A stretch of 64,000 bases of DNA, taken from positions 3,038,001-3,102,000 of the forward strand of contig NZ_CP034570.1 in NCBI RefSeq assembly GCF_003970695.1, given 5' to 3'. The stretch is from Maribacter sp. MJ134 (GTDB lineage Bacteria > Bacteroidota > Bacteroidia > Flavobacteriales > Flavobacteriaceae). Every line of letters begins with the position of its first letter. Within the stretch, counting starts at the first letter, position 1. Of this stretch, positions 44,375 through 52,739 are shown one piece after another. A program made the translations under genes and the position numbers. The notes under the pieces were generated by a model that was not told the DNA's origin, ran no database searches, and saw only the letters and a program-made list of their open reading frames with translations.

Positions 44375-46564
44375 CTAATTATGTTTACCTATTAGCGAAA
44401 AATCCAAGTGCCGTTTTTCTAAATCGGTATTCTTCACCATTACGACAACCTCATCACCAAGCTGGTAACTCTTCTTAGTTCGCTCTCCTACAACGGCATA
44501 CTCCTTTTCATCAAAGATATAATAATCTCCTTTTATGTCCCTGATACGAACCATTCCCTCACATTTATTCTCGATTATTTCAACATAGATTCCCCATTCC
44601 GTAACCCCACTAATAACACCAACGAACTCCTTGTCATCATGGTCTTGCATAAACTTGATCTGCATGTACTTAATAGAGTCTCTTTCTGCGCTGGCAGCCA
44701 ATCCTTCCATGTCGGAAGAATGCTGACATTTTTGCTCGTAAATTTCCGCCTTTGGTGATTTTCCATTATCTAAATAATGTTGTAACAGCCTATGTACCAT
44801 AACATCAGGGTATCTTCTAATAGGCGAAGTAAAATGCGAATAATAATCAAAGGCTAAACCATAGTGCCCAATATTATCTACTGTATAAATGGCCTTACTC
44901 ATGGTACGTATGGCTAAAGTATCTACCAAATTCTGTTCTTTTTGCCCTTTTACATCCTCTAATAATTGATTTAAGGAAGAACTTATGGATTTTTTATCCG
45001 TAAAATCTAGTTTATGACCAAATCTCTTGATCAAACCATTTAGAGCCATGAGTTTATCTTCATTTGGATCGTCATGTACACGATAAACAAAAGTCTTTTT
45101 TGGTTTCTGTTTACCAATGAACTCCGCTACTTTTCTATTGGCAAGCAACATAAACTCCTCTATAAGCTTATTAGCGTCCTTAGATTCCTTAAAATATACG
45201 CCCACTGGTTCGTTTTCCTTATTCAGATTAAAACGCACTTCGACCTTATCAAAGGAAATTGCTCCTTGATCCATACGTTTACTACGCATAATCTTGGCTA
45301 ATCTATCCATTGTTAAAGTAGCCGTTACGACTTCCTTGTCTACCTCATAAGCGCCATCGCGTATAGAAATATCCTGTGGAATCTTTCCATTACCAGTTTC
45401 TATGATATGCTGTGCTTCTTCATAAGCGAAACGCTCATTAGAATTAATTACCGTTCTACCATACCACTGGTCTACAATCTTCGCCTTTTTATCCAATTCA
45501 AAAATTGCTGAGAACGTGTATTTTTCTTCGTTAGGTCTTAAGGAACAGGCATTATTGGATAATACTTCCGGTAACATTGGTACCACTCTATCTACTAAAT
45601 ATACCGAAGTGGCCCTTTCATAGGCTTCATCATCCAAAACGGTGCCTTCCTTTAAATAATGGGAAACGTCTGCAATATGCACACCGATTTCATAATTACC
45701 GTTTTCCAAAACAGTAAACGATAACGCATCGTCAAAATCCTTTGCATCCTTTGGATCAATAGTAAAGGTCAATGCATTTCGCATATCCCTTCTTTTCTTT
45801 ATTTCCGATGGTTTGATAGCCGTATCCAAGCTATCCGCAAAACGTTGAACCTCTGTAGGAAATTCGTAGGGCAAACCATATTCCGCTAATATGGAATGTA
45901 TTTCCGTATTATGTTCTCCTGGTTTTCCTAAAACTTCGGTAACCTGTCCATAAGGAGAATCTACATCTTCCGGCCAGTCGGTAATTTCGACCACAACTTT
46001 ATCACCATCGTTAGCATCCTTTATCTTATCCAAGGAAACAAAAATATCCGTATACATTCTAAAATCCGTTGGACGCACAAAAGCAAACGTTTTCTGCATA
46101 TCCAAAATCCCCACAAATGTAGTTTTGTTACGTTCTAATACCTTGTGAATGTCCCCTTCTAATTTCTTCTTGTCCCTTCTAGGATAAATATATACCTCGA
46201 CGCGGTCTTTATGAAAAGCCTTGTTCAGTTTATTCTGAGGCACAAAGACATCGTCTTCCATACCCTCGATTACGATATAGGCATTCCCCTTTCCCGTAAT
46301 ATCAACTATTCCTTCGTGATAGGTTTTTGTATCCTCAAGAACCTGATAATTTCCTCTACTTACTTCTATGATGCGCTTCTTTTCCTTTAACTGAACTAAT
46401 CTTTTAATAAGATTATTTCTATCGTTGGCCTCTGTAACCCCTATCTTTGCAGCAATCTGCTTATAATTAAAGCTTTTCTTTGGTTCTTTTTCCAGTACCG
46501 TGAAAATGCCTTTTGTGATTTCATTTCTTCTATGGTTTCTCGCCTTCTTGTTTCTCTTCGACAT
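44375..46564 (-). CDS. rnr: ribonuclease R
   Basis: 729 residues. An N-terminal winged-helix region (IFTVLEKEPKKSFNYKQIAAKIGV) is followed by cold-shock/OB domains (HEGIVDITGKGNAYIV) and the RNB catalytic domain with the metal-binding motif TIDPKDAKDFDDALS and HIADVSHYLKEG. The last 80 residues are an S1 domain (FVGVISGVTEWGIYVEI). It is a processive 3'-5' exoribonuclease that degrades structured RNA. A TACATTTG -7-like element on the minus strand (46793-46800) could drive it with a long leader across the AT-rich gap. Confidence 0.96.
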   Translation of the reverse strand: MSKRNKKARNHRRNEITKGIFTVLEKEPKKSFNYKQIAAKIGVTEANDRNNLIKRLVQLKEKKRIIEVSRGNYQVLEDTKTYHEGIVDITGKGNAYIVIEGMEDDVFVPQNKLNKAFHKDRVEVYIYPRRDKKKLEGDIHKVLERNKTTFVGILDMQKTFAFVRPTDFRMYTDIFVSLDKIKDANDGDKVVVEITDWPEDVDSPYGQVTEVLGKPGEHNTEIHSILAEYGLPYEFPTEVQRFADSLDTAIKPSEIKKRRDMRNALTFTIDPKDAKDFDDALSFTVLENGNYEIGVHIADVSHYLKEGTVLDDEAYERATSVYLVDRVVPMLPEVLSNNACSLRPNEEKYTFSAIFELDKKAKIVDQWYGRTVINSNERFAYEEAQHIIETGNGKIPQDISIRDGAYEVDKEVVTATLTMDRLAKIMRSKRMDQGAISFDKVEVRFNLNKENEPVGVYFKESKDANKLIEEFMLLANRKVAEFIGKQKPKKTFVYRVHDDPNEDKLMALNGLIKRFGHKLDFTDKKSISSSLNQLLEDVKGQKEQNLVDTLAIRTMSKAIYTVDNIGHYGLAFDYYSHFTSPIRRYPDVMVHRLLQHYLDNGKSPKAEIYEQKCQHSSDMEGLAASAERDSIKYMQIKFMQDHDDKEFVGVISGVTEWGIYVEIIENKCEGMVRIRDIKGDYYIFDEKEYAVVGERTKKSYQLGDEVVVMVKNTDLEKRHLDFSLIGKHN

Positions 46565-47109
46565 TAAAATTTTAATTTTTTGAAAATTACGAATTATAAT
46601 CCACTACCTATTCTATTCTTAAACCTCTTGCATATTTTCTAAGGTTATCAACATATATTATATAATAACTATTTCTTTTATAAATTTTAAAAAATAAATG
46701 GTGATTATAATGGTTTGTTAATAGACGTGATAACTTATTCAGGTATTTCTTGACTTTTTGAGATACCATAACTTGTTCACATATTAAAAACACAAATGTA
46801 TATTGATTATCAGAAATTTGAATGAGTTATCATTATAAGTTGATAACCAATTTGAACAACTAATTATTCATAAGTTTATAAAAAATTAGTGTTAACTAGG
46901 AGTCTAAATTTCTTCACAACCTAATGACTATTTCTAACATCATTTTTAGGCTATTAATGAAATAGATACTAATTGAAAAAGGAGTTTCACAACCAAATTT
47001 TTTACTTGTTTTTTGTAAACATTTTTTAAAGCGGTTGTTCCACTATTTAACTCACTAATGAACAACTAATAGAAATGAATAACCAAAATATGTTGTGTAA
47101 GCTATGTTT
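46565..47109. other. AT-rich divergent intergenic region, candidate oriC
   Basis: A 0.6 kb gap between divergent rnr and rpiB with no ORF. It is very AT-rich and holds several DnaA-box-like 9-mers: TTATCAACA (46645-46653, one mismatch to TTATCCACA), an inverted TTATCAACT near 46840, and looser TTGTTCACA and TTCTTCACA matches. Two parS-like sites lie 6-8 kb to the left, which in many bacteria marks origin proximity. I offer it only as a candidate; AT-rich promoter DNA could look similar. Confidence 0.35.
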
Positions 47110-47142
47110 TTTGTGGTGAACTCCATGTATGTTGTACATTTG
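47110..47142 (+). promoter_or_regulatory. Bacteroidetes-type promoter of rpiB
   Basis: TTTG (47110-47113) - 21 nt - TACATTTG (47135-47142): a full match to TTTG-N17-23-TAnnTTTG. Predicted start about 50 nt before the rpiB ATG. Confidence 0.7.
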
Positions 47143-47197
47143 TAATACGTAAAGCGGTTTCCCCGACCTAATTTTATAATCAAGTAATTCGCCTACT

Positions 47198-47629
47198 ATG
47201 AAAATATCTATTGGTAACGATCATGCCGGCACAGAGTATAAGCTCGCAATTATTGGACTCTTAAAATCAAAGAATATAGAAGTGTTTAATTATGGAACTG
47301 ATGGAACGGATAGTGTTGATTATCCGGATTTTGTTCATCCCGTGGCCCAAGATATAGAATCGGAAAAATCGGATTTTGGAATTATTATTTGTGGTAGCGG
47401 TAACGGAGCTTCCATGACCGCGAACAAACATCAAAAAGTTAGGTGCGCACTTTGTTGGACAAAAGAAATAGTGGAATTGGCGAGAGAACACAATGATGCA
47501 AATATCTTAAGCTTACCAGCAAGGTATATTTCGTTACCACAGGCCTTGGAGATGGTAAAAACGTTTTTAGAAACTGATTTTGAGGGCGGTAGGCATGAGC
47601 GTAGGGTACTTAAAATACCTTGTGTCTAA
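47198..47629 (+). CDS. rpiB: ribose-5-phosphate isomerase B
   Basis: 143 residues. KISIGNDHAGTEYKLAI is the family N-terminus; FGIIICGSGNGASMTANK carries the active-site loop; the Cys in RCALCWTKE and REHNDANILSLPARY complete the RpiB/LacAB signature. It interconverts ribose-5-phosphate and ribulose-5-phosphate in the pentose phosphate pathway. Preceded by a full-consensus promoter and leads a short plus-strand run with the CDF transporter and GNAT genes. Confidence 0.95.
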   Translation: MKISIGNDHAGTEYKLAIIGLLKSKNIEVFNYGTDGTDSVDYPDFVHPVAQDIESEKSDFGIIICGSGNGASMTANKHQKVRCALCWTKEIVELAREHNDANILSLPARYISLPQALEMVKTFLETDFEGGRHERRVLKIPCV

Positions 47630-47692
47630 TTTGAAAGAATACGTATGTAGACCGGTCAGAGAAATCTCCTATTTTTGATAAAATTAAATCCG

Positions 47693-48601
47693 GTGCACAA
47701 ACATGCTCATAATCATTCCCATCCTAAGGTAAAAGCTAAGAACCTCATTATTTCCATAGTTTTGAATACGGTAATTACCGTATCTCAGGTTATAGGGGGC
47801 CTAATTTCCGGGAGTCTTTCTTTGCTTTCCGATGCCTTGCATAATTTTAGTGATGTTCTTTCTTTGGTCGTAAGCTATATAGCTACCGTACTTTCTAGAA
47901 GAAAGGCCTCTACCAATAAGACTTTTGGTTATAAGAGGGCAGAAATAATAGCCGCTTTTGTAAACTCTGCTACACTGATCGTAGTGGCGCTTGTGCTAAT
48001 TAAAGAAGCGGTGGAGCGTTTTATTGCCCCGCAAGAAGTAACATCGGATTTGGTCATTTGGCTTTCAATACTGGGAATAGCCGCTAACGGAATTAGTGTT
48101 TTATTGCTAAAGAGAGATGCGGATACCAATATGAATATGAAATCTGCCTATCTACATTTACTCACGGACATGATGGCCTCCGTTGCGGTACTCATAGGAG
48201 GTTTGTTAATGAAGTTTTATCAGTTCTATTGGGTAGACCCACTACTAACTTTGGTTATTGCCTTTTATTTAATTTACATGGGCTACGATTTATTAAAGCA
48301 GTCTACTAGGGTTCTCATGCTTTTTACCCCAAATAGTTTACAAGTAGATGAAATCATTACTACCATTAAAGAAATAGAATCCGTTAAAAATGTTCATCAT
48401 GTTCATATTTGGCAACTTAATGAGGAGGAGGTGCATTTAGAAGCACATATAGATTTTGTAGCGGATATTAAACTGTCGGAGTTTGATGTAATTTTGGAGC
48501 TAATAGAGGAACAAATGTTTCATATGTATGGAATCAACCATGTGAATATTCAACCAGAGTTTGGGAAATGTGACAGTAAACAAATAATAGTACAGGACTA
48601 A
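47693..48601 (+). CDS. cation diffusion facilitator (CDF) transporter
   Basis: About 302 residues from GTG 47693. An in-frame TTG at 47675 is possible, but it sits inside a TATTTTTG -7-like element. The N-terminus is His-rich (HKHAHNHSHP). Six transmembrane helices follow, with the zinc-binding signature LLSDALHNFSDVLSLVVSY and the repeated HLLTDMMASVAVLIGG in helix 5. A cytoplasmic C-terminal domain contains HHVHIWQLNEEEVHLEAHI. It resembles CzcD/ZitB-type Zn2+ (or Co2+/Cd2+) efflux proton antiporters. Its stop overlaps the next start by one base (TAATG). Confidence 0.9.
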   Translation: MHKHAHNHSHPKVKAKNLIISIVLNTVITVSQVIGGLISGSLSLLSDALHNFSDVLSLVVSYIATVLSRRKASTNKTFGYKRAEIIAAFVNSATLIVVALVLIKEAVERFIAPQEVTSDLVIWLSILGIAANGISVLLLKRDADTNMNMKSAYLHLLTDMMASVAVLIGGLLMKFYQFYWVDPLLTLVIAFYLIYMGYDLLKQSTRVLMLFTPNSLQVDEIITTIKEIESVKNVHHVHIWQLNEEEVHLEAHIDFVADIKLSEFDVILELIEEQMFHMYGINHVNIQPEFGKCDSKQIIVQD

Positions 48602-49044
48602 TGTTAGATATTACCGTAAAGCGTTTTAATGAAATAGATACAGACGAGTTGTATCAGTTACTTCAATTAAGAAGTCGGGTATTTGTAGTAGAGCAAGCTT
48701 GTATTTACCAAGATTTAGACGGTAAAGACCAAAAGGCGATTCATATTATAGGTAAAAAGGATAACAGAATTGTAGCGTATACGCGAGCGTTTACCGCAGG
48801 AGATTACTTTGAACAGGCAAGTATAGGCAGGGTAGTGGTAAGCGACCAGGAACGTTCACATGGTTATGGTAAAGTAATCATGGAGGCGTCCATTAAAGCC
48901 GTGGAAGAGGTCTTTAAGGAAAATACCATTAAACTATCCGCACAGACATATTTAAAGAAATTCTATAATTCGCTAGGCTTTAAAGCATATGGAGAGGGAT
49001 ATTTGGAAGATGGCATACCACACATTGTTATGCTTAGAAACTAA
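48601..49044 (+). CDS. GNAT family N-acetyltransferase, ElaA-like
   Basis: 147 residues. The N-terminal ELYQLLQLRSRVFVVEQACIYQDLDGKD is the ElaA hallmark. The acetyl-CoA-binding loop is IGRVVVSDQERSHGYGKVIMEA (motif A, R-x2-G-x-G/A variant), with AQTYLKKFYNSLGFKAYGEGYLEDGIPHIVM as the C-terminal motif. Substrate unknown. Translationally coupled to the CDF gene through the TAATG overlap and followed by a hairpin terminator. Confidence 0.9.
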   Translation: MLDITVKRFNEIDTDELYQLLQLRSRVFVVEQACIYQDLDGKDQKAIHIIGKKDNRIVAYTRAFTAGDYFEQASIGRVVVSDQERSHGYGKVIMEASIKAVEEVFKENTIKLSAQTYLKKFYNSLGFKAYGEGYLEDGIPHIVMLRN

Positions 49045-49068
49045 AAATGGCGCTCAAAGCGCCATTTT
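49044..49068. terminator. terminator after the GNAT gene
   Basis: Perfect 10 bp stem AAAATGGCGC / GCGCCATTTT with a 5 nt loop TCAAA, beginning at the last base of the stop codon. Confidence 0.8.
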
Positions 49069-49080
49069 ATAATAAAGTCT

Positions 49081-49114
49081 ATAAATCATAGCGCTTTAAA
49101 GCGCTATGATTTAT
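49081..49114. terminator. 34-bp perfect palindrome at convergent gene ends
   Basis: Arms ATAAATCATAGCGCTTT and its exact reverse complement with no spacer. It overlaps the stop codon of the following minus-strand gene. Probably a terminator for that gene; a protein-binding palindrome is possible. Confidence 0.55.
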
Positions 49115-49485
49115 ATCTTAATGAGTTGTTTATTACTTAAGTTAATATCCTCTAACATGTTATCGGTAAACTTATAGTGCCCCCTAGTGGTAATTATTCT
49201 AAACCTGTTAGATTTCATTCTACTTAAAGTATCTAAAAACAACCACTTCGTTTTTAACAATCTTGGTTTTTGAGATTTAAGGCTAATATCAAAAAAGTAT
49301 TTTCTACCATTCTTTAAGGCTACGATATCTGGGGTAATTTTATTGTCCGCCCCTTTTCTGGTGTATGATTTTGGGGTTTCATAGCCGTCTAAATCTGCCT
49401 TGATATTTTCAAAACCAGTGGCTTCTAAATGGTTGATGGATTTCTCTAAAAAATCTGCGTTAGCTGTCTTGTCTAATTTTATCAT
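49111..49485 (-). CDS. hypothetical protein, possible PD-(D/E)XK nuclease-like fold
   Basis: 124 residues. The central stretch KITPDIVALKNGRKYFFDISLKS has a PD, then a D-x-x-x-K hydrophobic strand, which resembles the core of restriction-endonuclease-like folds (PD...D/E-x-K), though the spacing after the second acid is not canonical. SRMKSNRFRIITTRGH follows as a basic helix/strand. No signal peptide or membrane segment. It is the last apparently core gene before the mobile region at 49.6 kb. Function not known. Confidence 0.55.
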   Translation of the reverse strand: MIKLDKTANADFLEKSINHLEATGFENIKADLDGYETPKSYTRKGADNKITPDIVALKNGRKYFFDISLKSQKPRLLKTKWLFLDTLSRMKSNRFRIITTRGHYKFTDNMLEDINLSNKQLIKI

Positions 49486-49638
49486 AGCTTATAATATAAT
49501 GGAATTTCATCCAATCACAAATTTTAAGCGCTGATTAACAATGCTTTAACTTTTTAGATGTAGATTACCGTAAGACTAGGCCGTAAGGTTTTGGACAAGA
49601 AAATAGCATAAGTTTTGGAGCCAAGCTTGGAAGCATTT

Positions 49639-49839
49639 TCATTCTTGATTATCAGGTAAAGGCGTCGGGAGTTTGAATAAAATGTTGTATGGTTGTCTTA
49701 AGATCAATTGTTCTTCTGCCAAGTTTTTTCGTTTTCCATTCCGATTAGTAATCTGAAGGGTAATCATAATACCGATAACTACAAGTACAATCTTGTCAAT
49801 AGCGTAAAGCAGATACTTGTTAAAGCGGTTTCTCTTACT
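49639..49839 (-). pseudogene. remnant of a DUF6090-family gene, truncated by IS3 copy 1
   Basis: Reading the minus strand away from the IS gives KRNRFNKYLLYAIDKIVLVV and, directly after, IGIMITLQITNRNGKRKN, ending at TGA 49641-49639. This matches the N-terminal membrane-anchor signature of DUF6090 proteins (typically YLLYAIGEIVLVVIGILIAL), with substitutions. The start codon is missing because the sequence runs into IS end repeats at 49840, and the remaining ~150 residues of the family are absent. The frame stays open for about 66 codons. A decayed fragment. Confidence 0.65.
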
Positions 49840-49872
49840 TGTAGCCTTACCCGTTTTGTAGCCTTACCCTTT

Positions 49873-50892
49873 TTAGGACATCGCTAAATTCATAAAAATA
49901 TCTTTATCGTTGACCGTTTCGGGGAAGAATTCTTCCCCGAAACGGTCTTTATACTCTCTCGGTGGCATATCTCCCAATGATGAATGTGGGTGCCGCGTAT
50001 TGTAATCCTTTTTCCATTTATCGGTCAATGTCCTGATCTGGTGCAGGTCGTTGAACCAGTAGGCATCAAGTACGTCCTCCCTGTAAAACCTGTTGAGCCT
50101 TTCCATGTAACCGTTCTGCATCGGCTTGCCCGGTTGTATGAACCTTAGTTCCACTCTTTTTCCCTTGCACCACGCCGCCAAGGTCTTCGAGATGAACTCG
50201 GGACCGTTGTCACAGCGTATCGTCTTTGGAAGCCCTACTTCCTCTTCCAGATACTCCAAGGTCTCCACGACCTTTCTTGCCGGATAGTTCAGACCTATAT
50301 CCATGGCCAGTGCCTCACGGTTACAATCGTCCATGACGTTGAACACCCTTACTTTCCTTCCATCGGAGAGAACGTCCGACATGAAGTCCATACTCCATAC
50401 CTCATTGAGCGCCGTAGGGGCCTCCAATGGGTTCTTTACCCTTGCGGGCAGTCTTTTCTTATGTTTTCTGCGCAGCTTCAGGTTCATCTTCCTGTAAACC
50501 CGAAGTACACGTTTCCTGTTCCATTTATGGCCTTCGCGACGAAGCCGTTTATAGTACACCTCGAAACCCCTTGTCGGCAGTTCTTCCGCCAACCTCGATA
50601 GCGCGTCGATCACTTCCGTATCGTTCTTTTTGGTATGGTAGTACCACATCGAACGGGCAAGCCCGATCACTTGGCAGGAACGCGATACACGGACCGAATA
50701 GGCATCCTGAAGGTACTTGGCACGGTGCTTCTTGTCGGAAGGCCCTAGAACTTTTTTGACAGTACGTCCTTGAGCATGCGCACGTCCAGGCTTACGTCGG
50801 CGTACATCTGTTTGAGCTTGCGGTTCTCCTCCTCGAGCTCTTTGAGACGTTTCATGTGCGTGACTTCCATTCCGCCATATTTCTTGCGCCAA
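49873..50892 (-). CDS. IS3-family transposase OrfB (DDE integrase domain), copy 1
   Basis: The catalytic DDE triad is visible: first Asp in EVWSMDFMSDVL, second in IRCDNGPEFISK, and Glu in PMQNGYMERLNRFYRED. An N-terminal HTH_21-like segment (LPTRGFEVYYKRLRREGHKW) precedes the rve domain. The first ~45 codons of this open frame overlap orfA out of phase, so the true product is the OrfAB fusion made by -1 slippage at AAAAAAG (minus strand, 50757-50751), continuing as VKKVLGPSDKKHRAKYL. It catalyses copy-out/paste-in transposition through a circular intermediate. Confidence 0.92.
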   Translation of the reverse strand: MAQEIWRNGSHAHETSQRARGGEPQAQTDVRRRKPGRAHAQGRTVKKVLGPSDKKHRAKYLQDAYSVRVSRSCQVIGLARSMWYYHTKKNDTEVIDALSRLAEELPTRGFEVYYKRLRREGHKWNRKRVLRVYRKMNLKLRRKHKKRLPARVKNPLEAPTALNEVWSMDFMSDVLSDGRKVRVFNVMDDCNREALAMDIGLNYPARKVVETLEYLEEEVGLPKTIRCDNGPEFISKTLAAWCKGKRVELRFIQPGKPMQNGYMERLNRFYREDVLDAYWFNDLHQIRTLTDKWKKDYNTRHPHSSLGDMPPREYKDRFGEEFFPETVNDKDIFMNLAMS

Positions 50893-51011
50893 TAATAAAA
50901 GGTGCTCTTGTCGATGCCCAGTTCGCGGGATACATCCCCGACACTACGGCCCTGTTCGTTCTCTTTCAAGGCCTTGATGATCTGGCTCTCGGTAAACTTG
51001 CTTTTTTTCAT
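50745..51011 (-). CDS. IS3-family transposase OrfA (HTH), copy 1
   Basis: 88 residues. A helix-turn-helix domain (FTESQIIKALKENEQGRSVGDVSRELGIDKSTFYYWRKKYGG) is followed by a leucine-zipper-like helix (MKRLKELEEENRKLKQMYAD), the standard HTH_8/OrfA layout. It ends SKKF-stop directly at the A6G slippery heptamer. It binds the IS termini and regulates OrfAB. Confidence 0.92.
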   Translation of the reverse strand: MKKSKFTESQIIKALKENEQGRSVGDVSRELGIDKSTFYYWRKKYGGMEVTHMKRLKELEEENRKLKQMYADVSLDVRMLKDVLSKKF

Positions 51012-51060
51012 GTGACAGTTAAAATTTAAAGTTAGAAAATTCTAATTTTAAGCTGTCCTA

Positions 51061-51130
51061 TTTTTAGGGAAGGCTACAAAACGGGTAAGGCTACAAAACG
51101 GGTAAGACTACATTTTTAGGGAAGGCTACA
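51061..51130. repeat. iterated IS3 terminus-like units
   Basis: Four units in tandem, each ending AAGGCTACA or AAGACTACA: 51061-51078 (18 bp, the true IS end), 51079-51095 (17 bp), 51096-51112 (17 bp, one change) and 51113-51130 (18 bp, identical to the first). The unit AAACGGGTAAGGCTACA also occurs, inverted, on the left side at 49840-49856. Confidence 0.8.
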
Positions 51131-51147
51131 TGTAAAGAGAAGTTATT

Positions 51148-51349
51148 GCACATAACGGTTGAGCTATGAACAGTACGGGAACAAACTAGCGTTTGCTTTC
51201 CGCCACGCACATAGCGAAATCTTTTGGTTTTCTTTTTTTCTTTGTCCCGCTAAAAAGCAAAATCCCAAAGATTTTGCGGACTTCATAAAACTACACAAAC
51301 CTTGCGATTAAGCCCTAAGCCCGTATTGTTTATAGGTTTTGTTAGGCGC
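51148..51349 (-). repeat. attC-like intercassette element 1 (class A, 202 bp)
   Basis: Plus strand starts GCACATAAC and ends GTTAGGCGC. Outer arms CTATGAACAGTACGGG and (inverted) CTATAAACAATACGGG pair with two G.T wobbles. An inner hairpin GCAAAATC/GATTTTGC is followed by GGACTT. On the minus strand it follows the first cassette's genes, and its far core GTTATGTGC would open a further cassette that is destroyed by IS termini. Confidence 0.8.
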
Positions 51350-51429
51350 AGTTATTTTCTAGGATGCTAATTCTTTCCGATAGTCTGCTCAGTATATTTA
51401 ACACTCTGAGAAAGCTGGCTAAATGGTCT

Positions 51430-51798
51430 TTAAACTCTAAAAGCAAACGATTTTGGCGATTTTTCATTTTCATAATAAAATTCCCCAAATAAGTAATCGT
51501 TTTTTATTTCTAAATAACCGTCACACTTATTACCCTCAATATCAAACATTTTTAGCTCCAGATGTTTGCTGTTTTCAAAGCACTTTCCTTTTACATCAAG
51601 TTTTTTAACTGATTGATTCCATTCAGAGAGCCCCTCCTTAACCAAGATAGTCTTTAAAACGACGTTATTTTGGTTATCAAATTCAAGTTCTACTAAGTAT
51701 ATTGTTGCAAATACGTTACCACCGTTATGTATGTCGGTTATTGCGAATGGACCAGAGGTAAATTTCTTTGATTTTGTTATTTCAGTCCGATTATTCAT
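51430..51798 (-). CDS. hypothetical protein (122 aa), cassette 1 gene 2
   Basis: No signal peptide, no membrane segment, mostly beta-strand-like (VFATIYLVELEFDNQNNVVLKTILVKEG, YLFGEFYYENEKSPKSFAFRV). I do not recognise the family. It lies 15 bp downstream of the Imm11-like gene in the same cassette, so the two are likely co-expressed. About 75 bp of non-coding DNA separates its stop from the cassette's inverse core. Confidence 0.6.
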   Translation of the reverse strand: MNNRTEITKSKKFTSGPFAITDIHNGGNVFATIYLVELEFDNQNNVVLKTILVKEGLSEWNQSVKKLDVKGKCFENSKHLELKMFDIEGNKCDGYLEIKNDYLFGEFYYENEKSPKSFAFRV

Positions 51799-51813
51799 AT
51801 TTCGAATACTTTA

Positions 51814-52530
51814 TCATAAGAATTCAACTTTATCCAATTTAGTTATCTGAAAACCTTTAAAACCTAATTCGTTAATTCTATTTTTTAATTTTTCAGAAAT
51901 CACATAGCCACCTTTATCAATAAAGGGGAAATAAAATATATCTGAATGTTGTTTTAATTTTAATTTCCATATCAGTTGTTTGTTTTTAGATTCTTTAAAT
52001 AGAAATTTAAATTCTTTTCGATTTCTAACAGAAACTGATAATTGGGTAAGATTTCCATTTTCGTTTAATTCAAAATACTTAGAACTTTCAAATATTAAAT
52101 TATTCCATTCATTTTGGGCGAGGTGAAAAATATAGTATGGTAGTTTTTTACCATGGAACATTAGTTTACTCTTGTAAAAGCGGAAGGGTTTTGATATTTC
52201 AAATTGTTCTAGCATATTTTTCAATCTTTCTGAAATTAAAAAACCTCTGCATGAAGGAACATTCTGTCCAATATAGGAATACGCATCCAGCAGAATCCAA
52301 TCATATTCTTTTTGATAAGACAAACTGTAAAGATGAAAATAATCAAAGACAGGAGCGTTATCTACCACGTTTTCAAAAAAAATCTTTCCGAAATTCCCTC
52401 CTTTTGATAAATACCCGTTGTTATTTGATATTCTATCTCCATTGGCTTGTGGATATACTTTTGGCCCATCCGAGTGCTCGTCTAAAATAGAGGTGTCCCA
52501 AAGTCTTAATTTTAAGGAGTAGTAGTTCAT
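51814..52530 (-). CDS. hypothetical protein (238 aa), possibly Imm11/DUF1629-like
   Basis: Begins 8 bp after the cassette core GTTAGGCGC, with only AATTATAA as leader. The region SYIGQNVPSCRGFLISERLK followed by NMLEQFEISKPFRFYKSKLMFHGKKLPYYIFHL resembles Imm11/DUF1629-type immunity proteins, with a second GGYVISEKLKNRINELGFKGFQI motif near the C-terminus. The resemblance is from memory and moderate. No signal peptide. If right, it would neutralise a polymorphic toxin delivered by competitors; no toxin gene is adjacent. Confidence 0.55.
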   Translation of the reverse strand: MNYYSLKLRLWDTSILDEHSDGPKVYPQANGDRISNNNGYLSKGGNFGKIFFENVVDNAPVFDYFHLYSLSYQKEYDWILLDAYSYIGQNVPSCRGFLISERLKNMLEQFEISKPFRFYKSKLMFHGKKLPYYIFHLAQNEWNNLIFESSKYFELNENGNLTQLSVSVRNRKEFKFLFKESKNKQLIWKLKLKQHSDIFYFPFIDKGGYVISEKLKNRINELGFKGFQITKLDKVEFL

Positions 52531-52538
52531 TTATAATT

Positions 52539-52681
52539 GCGCCTAACGGTCTAGTGTATGATTTCGTTGCGTGTTTAAGCACTAAATTTAGCAAATAAAT
52601 CACAGATAGAAAGTCCGCGAGGACTTTCGTAAGTAGGCGATAACAAGCAATTACTTATAGCCATTGTGCCTGTTGCACAAG
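52539..52681 (-). repeat. attC-like intercassette element 2, larger part (class B)
   Basis: Plus strand starts GCGCCTAAC, the exact reverse complement of core GTTAGGCGC at 51341. It contains GTGTATGATTTCGTTGC and the hairpin GAAAGTCC-GCGA-GGACTTTC, and runs into the IS1182 end GTTGCACAAG. Its right arm (AGCAATTACTTATAGCC) pairs only poorly with its left arm, so the element looks hybrid. Confidence 0.75.
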
Positions 52682-52739
52682 TTAGGAAAAAAACGGGTCG
52701 TAATCATTGCCGATCGTGAGATGGATCGTAACTTTAGGT

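Larger units (their letters stand above)
49857..51078 (-). mobile_element. IS3-family insertion sequence, copy 1 (1222 bp)
   Basis: Ends TGTAGCCTTACCC and, inverted, TGTAGCCTTCCC. It contains orfA and orfB with an A6G slippery site. Same length and apparently the same sequence as copy 2 at 57902-59123. No direct target duplication is visible: both flanks carry extra IS-terminus-like units instead. Confidence 0.92.

Noticed and set aside
50427..50759. 110-codon ORF antisense to IS3 OrfB (also 58221-58553)
   Set aside because: Appears in both IS copies only because the IS is duplicated; no domain, no start signals.
49840..51130. A target-site duplication for IS3 copy 1
   Set aside because: The flanking four bases (GTTT and AAAC) are inverted and not direct, and belong to stacked terminus units.
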